DNA from: Methanosuratincolales archaeon
Lineage (GTDB): Archaea; Thermoproteota; Methanomethylicia; Methanomethylicales; Methanomethylicaceae
Direction: 5' to 3'
Assembly (NCBI GenBank): GCA_014361445.1
Contig: JACIVQ010000005.1
Location: 1-49,318 of the forward strand
Length of the DNA stretch: 49,318 nt
In this document: in pieces, positions 27,766 to 34,760 of the stretch
Layout: the number at the start of each line of letters is the position of its first letter
Position numbering within the stretch: position 1 is the stretch's first letter
Made by a program: the position numbers and the translations under genes
Notes under the pieces: generated by a model
Database searches by the model: none
Told to the model about the DNA's origin: nothing
Seen by the model: only the letters and a program-made list of their open reading frames with translations

Positions 27766-28116
27766 GTGGAAAGCGCTAAGGCGGACAACGGGAAGGCGAA
27801 GGATAAGGATAATGGTAATGGTAAGGGCAAGGGCGATGGTAAGAATAAGGGCAGGTCGATAAGCCAAGCCGAGCTCTACGAGGCAGGTTTGCTGGGGATC
27901 GCGCAGGAGCGCCAGGGCAAGGACGGCGAGCCAGAGGTCTATGTCACCGTGTACGGGTCGGAGTACCTGGTCAAGAGGGCGCCGAAGGCGAAGGCGAACG
28001 GGAACGGCGACGCCAGGGAAGACCCTAGGAAGTACTTCTCCGAAGACCTGCTCATGGAGGCGGGTTATGGAGGTCCTGATCTCCACAGGCGTGACTTCGG
28101 CCTGCCCCATGCCTAG
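27766..28116 (+). CDS. Small orphan protein whose C-terminus is replaced by transposon sequence
   Basis: GTG 27766 lies five bases after AAGGTGG; the ORF-track start at 27265 overlaps the TFB-like gene and is spurious. Residues 1-30 are a Lys/Asn/Gly/Asp dipeptide tract (KAKDKDNGNGKGKGDGKNKG). Residues 30-95 look like a small alpha-beta domain (AELYEAGLLGIAQERQGKDG, EVYVTVYGSEYLVK). The last about 20 residues (EAGYGGPDLHRRDFGLPHA) are encoded by the antisense of the IS605-derived element at 28057, so the natural C-terminus is gone. Unknown function. Confidence 0.55.
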   Translation: MESAKADNGKAKDKDNGNGKGKGDGKNKGRSISQAELYEAGLLGIAQERQGKDGEPEVYVTVYGSEYLVKRAPKAKANGNGDAREDPRKYFSEDLLMEAGYGGPDLHRRDFGLPHA

Positions 28117-28193
28117 CAAAATAACAATGAAAAAAGTGGAAATAAAAACGTTCGCCCTCATCCCACAGCTGGAGCACGGGATTTCCCGCTTAC
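28057..28193 (-). mobile_element. Half copy C of the 250-bp element (left half)
   Basis: On the minus strand it starts GTAAGCGGGAAATCCCGTGC at 28193, includes GGCATGGGGCAGGCCGAAGT with an intact MGQAEVTPVEIRT-like frame, and breaks off after ACCTCCATAACCCGCCTCC inside the orphan gene. The omega-RNA-like segment and right-end hairpin are missing. It marks the left edge of an AT-richer insert. Confidence 0.75.
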
Positions 28194-28222
28194 AATGTTA
28201 AAAGCTATCATTCCAGCTTAGG

Positions 28223-28990
28223 TCACTTGATTTCATTTTTTAACATCTCTTCGATCTGACGCGGCCAATCACAGATTATCCCAAACAAGTCCTTTATTGT
28301 ATCTGTTATCCCTCTTGATTCTAACCCTTTTTTTCTGACAGGAGAAAAGTGATGGTCGGTTGACGTTATATAGAAAGCTAATTTTTTCCCTTCCATCTGC
28401 TTGTAGACATTAAATAAATAGATTGCCTCAGCCAGTATGATTTTGTCTGTAGTCTCTGCTGGTTTTCTTAATAGGTTAGTAAGTTGTGAGTTTATGATCT
28501 CATCCTGCGTTTTATAGATGTCGAAGGCTAATTTTTTATAGCCTCTTGGGGCTGCTTCGGTTAGTAGGGTCGCAGGTTTTGGAAGATTTTGTGCCTTATC
28601 TTTTAAGTTTTCATACATTTCCGTTACCTTGACAAAATTTTTTGAAACTTCAAGGGGATCGACAGGTTCGCGCAGCATATATGATAGGATTTCTCTCAAT
28701 CTGTTTTCGCAGTAATCTAGGATTATAGATAGCATTTCGAAATCTAAGGATCTCTCAACCGTTCTCTGTAATTCCTGTTTAACAGCGTTCTGAAGCACGC
28801 GATATGCCTGCTCCTCAATTGTGGCAGTCACTATTCCTATGCGTTTAGTGAGGTGCTTCTTCACAAATCCGATTAAGCTCATTGACTGATCGAAGAAAGG
28901 GTGTTTTATCCTGAGTGAGAGTTCCTTCGAGACCATGAATGTTGAGGCCGCTATCAAGACACTCGTATCAAATAGAACTTTATGCTTCAA
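28223..28990 (-). CDS. PIN-domain ribonuclease-like protein
   Basis: The 255 residues begin LFDTSVLIAAS, the first PIN Asp, and later show TTDKIILAEAIYL and YITSTDHHFS, which supply the further acidic residues of a PIN active site. It is longer than VapC toxins (about 130), with a helical insert between residues 50 and 170. It overlaps the upstream gene by 11 bases and is surely co-translated with it. It may be a toxin-like or RNA-processing nuclease; a defence or addiction role is inference. Its base composition is clearly more AT-rich than the flanking island. Confidence 0.65.
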   Translation of the reverse strand: MKHKVLFDTSVLIAASTFMVSKELSLRIKHPFFDQSMSLIGFVKKHLTKRIGIVTATIEEQAYRVLQNAVKQELQRTVERSLDFEMLSIILDYCENRLREILSYMLREPVDPLEVSKNFVKVTEMYENLKDKAQNLPKPATLLTEAAPRGYKKLAFDIYKTQDEIINSQLTNLLRKPAETTDKIILAEAIYLFNVYKQMEGKKLAFYITSTDHHFSPVRKKGLESRGITDTIKDLFGIICDWPRQIEEMLKNEIK

Positions 28991-29501
28991 TCAACATCAC
29001 TTGAAGGGTCTCCGCAAATCGGCTGAAGTGTTTTTTAAACTTTTCTTTATCTATTTTTGCAATCTCCTCTTCAGGTGATGGCATCATTGAAACTCTGTGC
29101 GCTATATTCCTTAACAACCTCAGCCTGTTTGATATAAATGATAATACTTCAGGGGTAATCGGCCGATCTCTCAGCGATAAAGTGGCTTCATATAATTCAC
29201 TCAGTATAGGGACAATCTCTATGGAATCGGATATTATATGGGGATTCTCTTTATTTTTTCTGGCCGTGATAAAGCGGTCCCTCATCTTTTCCAACACAAG
29301 GCGAGAATTTCTTGTTGAGTGATACAGCAGAAAGGAGGTATCAATGGGCAAATTTCTATTCTCAATCCAGAATAGTTCTGTTTCTTTACAATCTTTTATA
29401 AGATCATCTAAGATTTCAAGTACGGATATATCTACTACTTTAAGTTGCTCCATCCTCTCCAACTTCTCAATTAAAGCTACGAAATTACCCTTTTTTTCCA
29501 A
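28980..29501 (-). CDS. Helical partner protein of the PIN gene, unknown family
   Basis: A 173-residue, largely alpha-helical soluble protein (VALIEKLERMEQLKVVDISV; SFISNRLRLLRNIAHRVSMM). I do not recognise it. It is the first gene of a two-gene unit with the PIN protein (11-base overlap). It lacks a ribbon-helix-helix or AbrB motif that a classical VapB antitoxin would show, so an unusual inhibitor, adaptor or complex subunit is possible. A TATA-like element, AAATATTTAAAC on the minus strand at about 29548-29559, would drive it. Confidence 0.5.
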   Translation of the reverse strand: MEKKGNFVALIEKLERMEQLKVVDISVLEILDDLIKDCKETELFWIENRNLPIDTSFLLYHSTRNSRLVLEKMRDRFITARKNKENPHIISDSIEIVPILSELYEATLSLRDRPITPEVLSFISNRLRLLRNIAHRVSMMPSPEEEIAKIDKEKFKKHFSRFAETLQVMLIEA

Positions 29502-29756
29502 GACACTTCCCCGCTAGATTTGAGGCGTTCTTTATTGTAAATCCGCAAATATTTAAACGAGGTTTTAATTATTTAACCATTATGGTCTTATGGGGGGCTT
29601 GTTTTTAATTTTTATGTGTTGATGTTTTAGCGAGTTTTATGTCTTTGGGGGTGCGCTGAGGTGTTGAGGGGCGTTAGGTGGGCGTCAGAAGCCTCATCAA
29701 GCTGCTCGACATGATTGTGGCGAGTTTTATGAGCATGTTAGGTGCAGGCGTGGTGA

Positions 29757-29885
29757 ACAGAAGGGGCCTTTGTTGCGGCGGCTAAGATGTTGAAGTTCGT
29801 CTGGTTTATGTTGATCCGTAGGGAGCCTTACCGGTCGAGGGATTCAAAGCTTGGGGAAAAGATTAAAAGGCTTTCGCGGTATTAG
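29757..29885 (+). pseudogene. C-terminal remnant of an IS110-like transposase
   Basis: An open stretch of 42 codons reads AFVAAAKMLKFVWFMLIRRE then PYRSRDSKL, ending in TAG. The pattern (AxAAxKML-xxxW-xML-xRREPYR) matches the C-terminal end of IS110-family DEDD transposases. Upstream sequence is broken by a stop at 29754 and by frameshifts. Confidence 0.5.
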
Positions 29886-29954
29886 GCTGGTGGCTTATTA
29901 AACACTTTCTATGGTGGAATAGAGCCTAAAAGGGCAGCGAACACAAAACCGATG

Positions 29955-30011
29955 AAGCCTAACATAAAGGAAGAGCTGGAAGCTCCCGGCTTAAGCCGTG
30001 GAGAAGCTCAC
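29955..30011 (+). mobile_element. IS605-like right end (copy F)
   Basis: GGAAGCTCCCGGCTTAAGCC followed by GTGGAGAAGCTCAC has the same layout as the other ends, with a changed but still paired stem (CTCCCGGC with GCCGTGGAG). The rest of the element is not recognisable. Confidence 0.5.
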
Positions 30012-30061
30012 CAAATCTATTTAGAATAGAGTTAAATAGACCTGAAAGCGGATGAGTAGTC

Positions 30062-30832
30062 TTGGTTTATGATGCTGTAGAGCGGCATTTGGCTGTTGAG
30101 AAGCTTGTTACTTGTGTCTCAAGTGAGGGTATGGAGCGTAAGTATTATCGGTTTAGGCGTGCCCGATGGTATGGTGGGATAGTTACTGCGGACTGTGTTG
30201 GTTGCGGCTTGCTGTGCAGGTTTTGTTGGGTTTCTGATGAAGCTCTTCATCATCCCGTTGAGGCTGGGAGGTTTTACAGCGCCGAAACCGTTGCGAAAAT
30301 CATGGTGCAGATAGCCAGAAAGTATGGTTTGAGGCAACTTCGCCTAAGCGGGGGTGAACCCACCCTTGGAAAGGAACACTTGCTTGGGCTTCTTGAATTG
30401 TTAAGGGGAAGAGGCTACATATTTATTTTGGAAACGAATGGGATACCTTTAGCCTATGACGAAGGCTATGCCTCTCAGCTTTCGAGATACGATTTTGTCC
30501 ACGTAAGGGTTTCTCTAAAAGGCTGCAGTGAAGATGAATTTGCAACCCTGACCGGCGCCAAGCCCGAAAACTTCAAACTCCAATTGAACGCTTTAGAGAG
30601 ACTGGTTGAACACAAAGTGAGTTGCCACCCGTCTGTGATGGCTTCCTTTTCCACGAGGGAAAGCCTGCAAAAACTTGCTGAAAGGCTTGCTGGGATAGAC
30701 AGCAAGCTGGCGGAGGATTTAGAAGTTGAAGAACTCATTCTGTATCCACATGTAGAAAAGGAGATCCGGAAATACAGACTCAAGTACTACGTGGGGCACC
30801 CTCCCAACAAGGTCCCGCCGGAGCAAATATGA
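30062..30832 (+). CDS. Radical SAM protein
   Basis: The cluster motif is GCGLLCRFCW (CxxxCxxC) near residue 45, followed by LRLSGGEPTLG and LETNGIPLAYD, the SAM-binding strands, and VHVRVSLKG. At 256 residues the protein is little more than the radical SAM core. It resembles archaeal stand-alone radical SAM enzymes of unknown substrate, distantly like pyruvate formate-lyase activating enzymes. Start: the track uses TTG/GTG at 30062 right after GATGAGTAG; ATG 30071 is an alternative. Neighbours are transposon remnants, so context gives no hint. Confidence 0.75.
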   Translation: MVYDAVERHLAVEKLVTCVSSEGMERKYYRFRRARWYGGIVTADCVGCGLLCRFCWVSDEALHHPVEAGRFYSAETVAKIMVQIARKYGLRQLRLSGGEPTLGKEHLLGLLELLRGRGYIFILETNGIPLAYDEGYASQLSRYDFVHVRVSLKGCSEDEFATLTGAKPENFKLQLNALERLVEHKVSCHPSVMASFSTRESLQKLAERLAGIDSKLAEDLEVEELILYPHVEKEIRKYRLKYYVGHPPNKVPPEQI

Positions 30833-30944
30833 TTTTAGTTTTTCGGGGCGAAGCATATGTGGCTTAAACGCAAAGCAGACCAATCCCACCACGCTACGCA
30901 GAATACGTCACGGAGCTGGTGGGAATGGCTGAACTAGTAATAGC

Positions 30945-31235
30945 CTAAAATATTTTCTGGTCAACATTCAGAAGCCAATCACACAAATCACTAAAGCTTC
31001 GCTGCGGCTCTTCCCGTTCTTCTTGCTTCCATCTCAGGTAACCGCTTGATGCTATAATGCGGTCCTGGGTAATCGCAAGGATGCCTAATACTTCAAACTC
31101 ACCCTGAACCGATGAAAGATTTCCTATACCGCGCATGACAACATTGATCATTTTGGTCTTCTGCGTTTTTGAGTTCGAAGCAGTTTTGCCCGAAATCTTC
31201 TTTCCAAGCGAAACCACTTGTATAGAGCAAAACGC
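30945..31235 (-). pseudogene. Open fragment of unknown gene cut by element copy D
   Basis: The minus strand is open from the edge of element D down to 30945 (SGKTASNSKTQKTKMINVVM, later LGILAITQDRIIASSGYLRW and LCDWLLNVDQKIF). An internal ATG at 31151 would give a 68-residue protein. The end reads like a real protein, while the beginning runs into transposon DNA, so it is probably a truncated gene. Unknown family. Confidence 0.35.
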
Positions 31236-31379
31236 TTTCCAGCGGAGACCGAGACCTCCGTAACCCGCCTCCCATACTTGGTCTGCGGGAACGGTCTCGC
31301 CGAAGGAGGTCTCCGCTGTGGGGATCGAGTCTGGTCGGAGAAGCAGGAAGCCCACGGGCTTAATCCGTGGGCAGCTCAC
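31235..31379 (+). mobile_element. Half copy D of the 250-bp element (right half)
   Basis: Recognisable from GAGACCTCCGTAACCCGCC through CGAAGGAGGTCTCCGCTGTG and GGGGATCGAGTCTGGTCGGA to the right-end hairpin CCCACGGGCTTAATCCGTGGG and CAGCTCAC at 31379. The left half is missing or too diverged. Compared with copy B the stem has one extra G-C pair, so pairing is conserved while sequence changes. Confidence 0.75.
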
Positions 31380-31580
31380 ATCCTGTTCACTTTAACCAGT
31401 CTTCTCATCACAAATCCCAATAATGGACTTCAACTCATCTTCAAATGTTTCAATATTATTTCTCATGAGTCTTTAGGCCAGTTCTGAAATTTGTTATTGC
31501 GAAAAAGTTTATGTTTGATATAGGTTTGGTGCGTTAATTTTATATGCGGACTTTAAGTTACCCTATTTCGATGAAATGAA

Positions 31581-32048
31581 ATGTCCCAAACACCTAGGCT
31601 ACCAGAACCGAGGGCAGCCCAAGAGATAAGAGAGATCTTTGAAAGGCATAGAGAAAGAACAAGCAATATTACTCCAGTAATTAGTATTGCTGAGAGTCTT
31701 ATGGAACATTTCAATACTTTTACAAGACGAGAAATCGATGATATCCGCAGACAACTAGAAATTCTCGAACCTTGGTTTCCAGTGTCAGATGAAGAAAAAG
31801 AATTAAAGGGTCTTGAAGAGCGATTCGAAACACTTAGAGTTAAGCTTGAGTTGTTGCTTACCAATGCAAAGCAAGGCAAAATAACAAGTCTAGAGGATCT
31901 TGACCTTAGCACAATAATGGATGTCTTCAAAATGATAGATGACGTAGAAAAATTATGGAACAAGGTCCAAAGATGGAGCCACTCTCTTCTAAGACAAGCT
32001 GAATTGTTCAGACAATGGCTACAAGAAATGCTTCCTAGACAGGAATGA
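31581..32048 (+). CDS. Helical/coiled-coil protein of unknown function
   Basis: The 155 residues are nearly all helical with heptad-like spacing (DDIRRQLEILEPWFPVSDEE, then LKGLEERFETLRVKLELLL). No cysteines, signal or membrane segment. A start ATG with weak ribosome site follows a TATA-like TTTGATATAGG near 31513. It belongs to the AT-richer insert and has no recognisable partner. Confidence 0.55.
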   Translation: MSQTPRLPEPRAAQEIREIFERHRERTSNITPVISIAESLMEHFNTFTRREIDDIRRQLEILEPWFPVSDEEKELKGLEERFETLRVKLELLLTNAKQGKITSLEDLDLSTIMDVFKMIDDVEKLWNKVQRWSHSLLRQAELFRQWLQEMLPRQE

Positions 32049-32166
32049 TAACTTTATTGAATTAGCTTTGGAAACTGATAAAGATACAAAATGATAAAAA
32101 AGAACCCAGAGAGGCACTTATTTTAACCTCTTCGGCTTTTTACTTTTAAAGAGCTATTTGGGGGTT

Positions 32167-32343
32167 TCATTTGTGCTTAGTGATGGTTTTGTTGCAGAAT
32201 TGCTGGTATGGGCAGTATTGGCATTCCCAATCAGGCCCTCTTGGAGACTTCTCTCCTTTAATTAGTTCTGCAACCTCTTTATCCGTTAAGGGTTTTCCTA
32301 TGATGAAGGATTTTATTCCTTCTGGGCTCAGGACCGGGCTTTA
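32167..32343 (-). pseudogene. C-terminal remnant of a Cas4/Dna2-like Fe-S nuclease
   Basis: About 56 codons are open on the minus strand and end in TGA. They carry WECQYCPYQQFC, the CxxCxxxxC tail that binds a 4Fe-4S cluster in Cas4 and related PD-(D/E)XK nucleases, preceded by a GEKSPRGPD segment. The nuclease core (Asp, Glu, Lys residues) is absent because the frame closes at a stop near 32344, directly beside the Panacea-like gene. No CRISPR array lies nearby. Confidence 0.6.
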
Positions 32344-32349
32344 TCCCCT

Positions 32350-32862
32350 TTACTTCGCCCTCGCGCCCGCCCCAACGATCTTTAAAGTCTCCCTCACGGC
32401 GCCCTCCGCGTGCCTGGCCACGTGGGGCTTCATCTTCTTCAAGTGCTCCGTTAACTCCCTGACCGATCCCTCCCCCTCGAGAGACCACACCTCCGCCAAG
32501 TCTGCCGCGGTGGCGGCAGCCTCGAGCCACTCCTCGTCCCTCCCAGGCGCGGAGACGAAGGAGAGGAACTCCTCCCTCCTGAACGCCCCCGGCAGGTTTA
32601 CAGGGCCCTCAGCCGGCGGGGCGGCCGCGAGGGAGTAATAATCTCTGGCGAGGTCCGGCGAGTAGGGGCCGTGTATGTACAGGCTGAAGCTGTAGCCCAT
32701 GTCCAGCCCGAAGTACCTCGCCAAGAACACGAGTTTTTGGAGCTTCAGGCGGCTCAGGAAGCCCCTCTCGTCCTCCCTCATCAGGTCCTCCCTGCGGATC
32801 AGCCCGTGCCTTTCGAGGAATGAGATGAAGGAGGGGAGCAGGGCGGACTTAAGGAGGGACAT
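32350..32862 (-). CDS. Panacea-like (SocA/DUF4065-type) protein
   Basis: The 170 residues contain RLKLQKLVFLARYFGLDMGY followed by SFSLYIHGPYSPDLARDYY, the hallmark of the SocA/DUF4065 'Panacea' domain, which serves as antitoxin in many toxin-antitoxin pairs. Here there is no obvious toxin next to it; downstream is the Cas4-like remnant, upstream a low-complexity gap. GC-rich like the island. Start ATG 32862 follows GGTG. The function in archaea is unproven. Confidence 0.6.
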   Translation of the reverse strand: MSLLKSALLPSFISFLERHGLIRREDLMREDERGFLSRLKLQKLVFLARYFGLDMGYSFSLYIHGPYSPDLARDYYSLAAAPPAEGPVNLPGAFRREEFLSFVSAPGRDEEWLEAAATAADLAEVWSLEGEGSVRELTEHLKKMKPHVARHAEGAVRETLKIVGAGARAK

Positions 32863-32966
32863 TTAGGGCACCCTTTTCCATTTTTTCCAAATGGTTTTGC
32901 ATAATATTTTCGTCTATATATTAAGTATATGTCAAAGCATAATATAAAATTATATTAAATAATATC

Positions 32967-32992
32967 ATGAGCGGAAAATCCCACACGCTTTA
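32967..32992 (+). mobile_element. Left-end fragment of the IS605-derived element (copy G)
   Basis: ATGAGCGGAAAATCCCACAC followed by GCTTTAG differs at few positions from the left end of copies A and B (GTGAGCGGGAAATCCCACATG). Nothing of the interior remains. Confidence 0.55.
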
Positions 32993-33195
32993 GCCCTCTT
33001 TAGGTACCATGAACCTCCTGCGAATCTCTCCTAACATCTGCGGGCGCCTGAGGACTTGGGTTTGGCACGGCAGCCAGATAGGCACTCCCTTCCTCCCTTC
33101 CTCTTTCTTCCCCTCCTCCGCGCACTTGCCTTTGTAGGCCTTTAAAAAATCCCCGCGCGAATAAGAGGCGAGGCAGCTAAATATGGGATTGGTCC
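32990..33195 (-). pseudogene. Open fragment with conserved-looking cysteine motif, unknown gene
   Basis: The minus strand is open for about 68 codons with a protein-like sequence (SYSRGDFLKAYKGKCAEEGK; VPIWLPCQTQVLRRPQML; IRRRFMVPKEG). There is no ATG near its beginning, and the stop at 32990 comes from the transposon left end. It is probably the 3' part of a lost gene. Unknown family. Confidence 0.35.
33138..33150 (+). promoter_or_regulatory. Candidate TATA box
   Basis: GCCTTTAAAAAAT lies about 38 bases ahead of the ATG at 33183. Confidence 0.45.
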
Positions 33196-33455
33196 TTCAA
33201 GAGGACGCTTACGGTTATGGGCGCACCAATGCCAGGCAGCGCGCCCCACACCCACACCTACACCCACACCTACACCTACGCCCGCGCCCCAGCACCGCCG
33301 CGTTCAAGGCGAGGCTCGTGGACGCCGGGATGGATCCCGAGGGGAACGTCGTCATAACCGTCAGGAGGGCGAAGGGCGCGGAGGAGATCGTTAGGGTGCT
33401 CCAAAGGATGAGGGGGCGCGAGTACGTGGTCAAGGTGTTGGGCGACTTGCCGTGA
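33183..33455 (+). CDS. Small orphan protein with His-Pro/His-Leu dipeptide tract
   Basis: The 90 residues have a low-complexity N-terminal half (HPHLHPHLHLRPRP, encoded by repeated CACACC/TACACC hexamers) and a C-terminal half that looks like a compact alpha-beta unit (FKARLVDAGMDPEGNVVITV, then GREYVVKVLGD). Function unknown. It has its own TATA candidate and ends 84 bases before the second Cren7-like gene. Confidence 0.45.
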   Translation: MGLVLQEDAYGYGRTNARQRAPHPHLHPHLHLRPRPSTAAFKARLVDAGMDPEGNVVITVRRAKGAEEIVRVLQRMRGREYVVKVLGDLP

Positions 33456-33468
33456 CTCGCCGTGGGAT

Positions 33469-33480
33469 GGTTTATAAACC
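33469..33480 (+). promoter_or_regulatory. Palindromic TATA element GGTTTATAAACC
   Basis: A perfect 12-base palindrome containing TTTATAAA, about 65 bases ahead of the Cren7-like start at 33539. The leader between them contains AAGATG/AAGGTG hexamer repeats. Confidence 0.5.
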
Positions 33481-33538
33481 ATGGGGAATAAAGATGAAGG
33501 TGAAGATGAATATAGAGAGATGAAGGTGAGGGTTGAAC

Positions 33539-33679
33539 ATGGCGAAGTGCAAGAAGTGCGGGACCGAGGTAGCAAGCCCGGAGAAGACGTGGACACTCGC
33601 CCCAAAGGGAAGGAAGCCCATGAACGTGGGCCTCTTCAAGTGCCCCAACTGCGGCGGACACTTCAGGGCCGCCATCTAG
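33539..33679 (+). CDS. Zinc-ribbon Cren7-like chromatin protein, copy 2 (missed by ORF track)
   Basis: The 46-residue product begins [20 protein letters not shown], then [20 protein letters not shown], and ends HFRAAI before TAG. It shares most residues with copy 1 (6875) and again joins a Cren7-like core with two CxxC knuckles. ATG follows GGTGAGG by seven bases. The gene has the GC-rich codon use of the island, unlike copy 1, so it is not a recent duplicate of it; it may have come with the island. Likely binds duplex DNA. Confidence 0.75.
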   Translation: MAKCKKCGTEVASPEKTWTLAPKGRKPMNVGLFKCPNCGGHFRAAI

Positions 33680-33708
33680 CCGGGGGAGGCGCCCCGCTCA
33701 AACCAAAC

Positions 33709-33838
33709 TTCCCTTTTTTTCTTCCTTCTTCCTTCTTTTTTCTTCATTTCTCTTTCCTTTCTTCTTTCCTTCCTCTTCCCTTTCCTCTTCCTTTTTCCTT
33801 TCCTTTCTTCTCTCCCTTTCCCCATTTTTTCTTCCTTT
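33709..33838. repeat. 130-base polypyrimidine tract
   Basis: The plus strand is C and T only, except for two A residues, made of units such as CTTCCTTCTTCCTTC and TTTCCTTTCC. It follows the stop of the Cren7-like gene, where its T-runs can end transcription. Such mirror-symmetric homopyrimidine DNA can also form triplex structures. ORFs predicted across it are artefacts. Confidence 0.8.
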
Positions 33839-33860
33839 ATAAATCCCTTTAATTGAAGTA

Positions 33861-34760
33861 ATGCGAGGGCATATGGCTCCAAATAAAAATAAAAGCAGTG
33901 AAGGAGGAAGTAAGAGCGACCGAAGCACCTACGCCAGGGGTCTTGGACTGATGAGGAAGGCGCTTGTTGTATTACTCATTTTAGCCGTCGCGGCGCCGGT
34001 GGCATACGCGGCCGCCCTCTCGCCGTGGGCGATGCTCGACAGGCTGGGCTCCATCACGCCAGTGATCCAGACGCACGAGGCGGTGGACCTGGGGACATAT
34101 ACGTATGAGCAAACATTGCCTCCTCCCAATAGTAGCAAACCCAACATTTTCCTCCCGCTCCCGCAGAACGTGAGCATGGCTTCCATCAGGGCGGATGTGA
34201 GCAAGACTTTGAGTCCCCCGAGCCCAGCTGGGACGGACTCGCTAACAGTTGGGTTATGGGTCGCGGACGAGAAGGGAAAGATTATCGCCTTGCTCATCGC
34301 ATCTATACGTGAGGTTGAATATGCAAATAAAGGTCAGATATTCGTGGACCCATGGAGGAATACTCCTTCCATAACATGTACATCCACGCGCCTCTACCCA
34401 CAGATAAAGGACCAGATCAAGAACGGTGGGTACGTCTCCGTCACGTTCACGCCAGAGGACTTCGAGCCGGGGTTGGAGCTCCTCGGCAAGTCGGCGGGCG
34501 GGCTCACCGCCGTTGGGATATGTCCATACAGTCTCACGCACCTCTACACCGTGCCCTGCACGACCATATCCGTGAAGTGCACCGGAATATACTCGATGAC
34601 GAAGATGATGGTGGAGTCCGCCGAGATTAACGGGGTGAAGTATGAGGCGAACGGCGGCGCGATCATACTCGACGGCCCAGTGAGCGGCGAGGTGAAGCTC
34701 AACCTCTACGGGCGCCTCATCTTCATCCCCCTGTACAGAACCGTTACCTTGCACCTATGA
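33861..34760 (+). CDS. Secreted or membrane-anchored orphan protein
   Basis: After a basic leader there is a hydrophobic signal segment (ALVVLLILAVAAPVAYAAAL, from an internal ATG at 33951 or from 33873), then about 260 extracytoplasmic residues that appear beta-rich with four cysteines (SITCTSTRLYP, GICPYSLTHLY, VPCTTISVKCTG). No family recognised. It overlaps the next gene by four bases (ATGA), so the two are one operon. Start uncertain. Confidence 0.55.
   Translation: MRGHMAPNKNKSSEGGSKSDRSTYARGLGLMRKALVVLLILAVAAPVAYAAALSPWAMLDRLGSITPVIQTHEAVDLGTYTYEQTLPPPNSSKPNIFLPLPQNVSMASIRADVSKTLSPPSPAGTDSLTVGLWVADEKGKIIALLIASIREVEYANKGQIFVDPWRNTPSITCTSTRLYPQIKDQIKNGGYVSVTFTPEDFEPGLELLGKSAGGLTAVGICPYSLTHLYTVPCTTISVKCTGIYSMTKMMVESAEINGVKYEANGGAIILDGPVSGEVKLNLYGRLIFIPLYRTVTLHL

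Larger units (their letters stand above)
29502..30061. other. Gap with insertion-sequence remnants
   Basis: After the promoter of the PIN unit (to about 29580), the rest consists of an IS110-like transposase tail and an IS605-like right end, listed separately. No intact gene is visible. Confidence 0.5.
32863..33182. other. Gap with AT-rich promoter, left-end fragment and a gene remnant
   Basis: The first 100 bases are very AT-rich (TATATATTAAGTATATG near 32917) and likely hold the promoter of the Panacea-like gene. A transposon left-end fragment (32967-32992) and a minus-strand open remnant fill the rest; both are listed separately. Confidence 0.5.

Noticed and set aside
31218-31487. 89-aa plus-strand ORF across element D
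   Set aside because: Reads through the element's non-coding part into the gap; no protein features.
33481-33852. 123-aa ORF over the second Cren7-like gene
   Set aside because: It is the shifted-frame shadow of the 46-codon zinc-ribbon gene plus the polypyrimidine tract.
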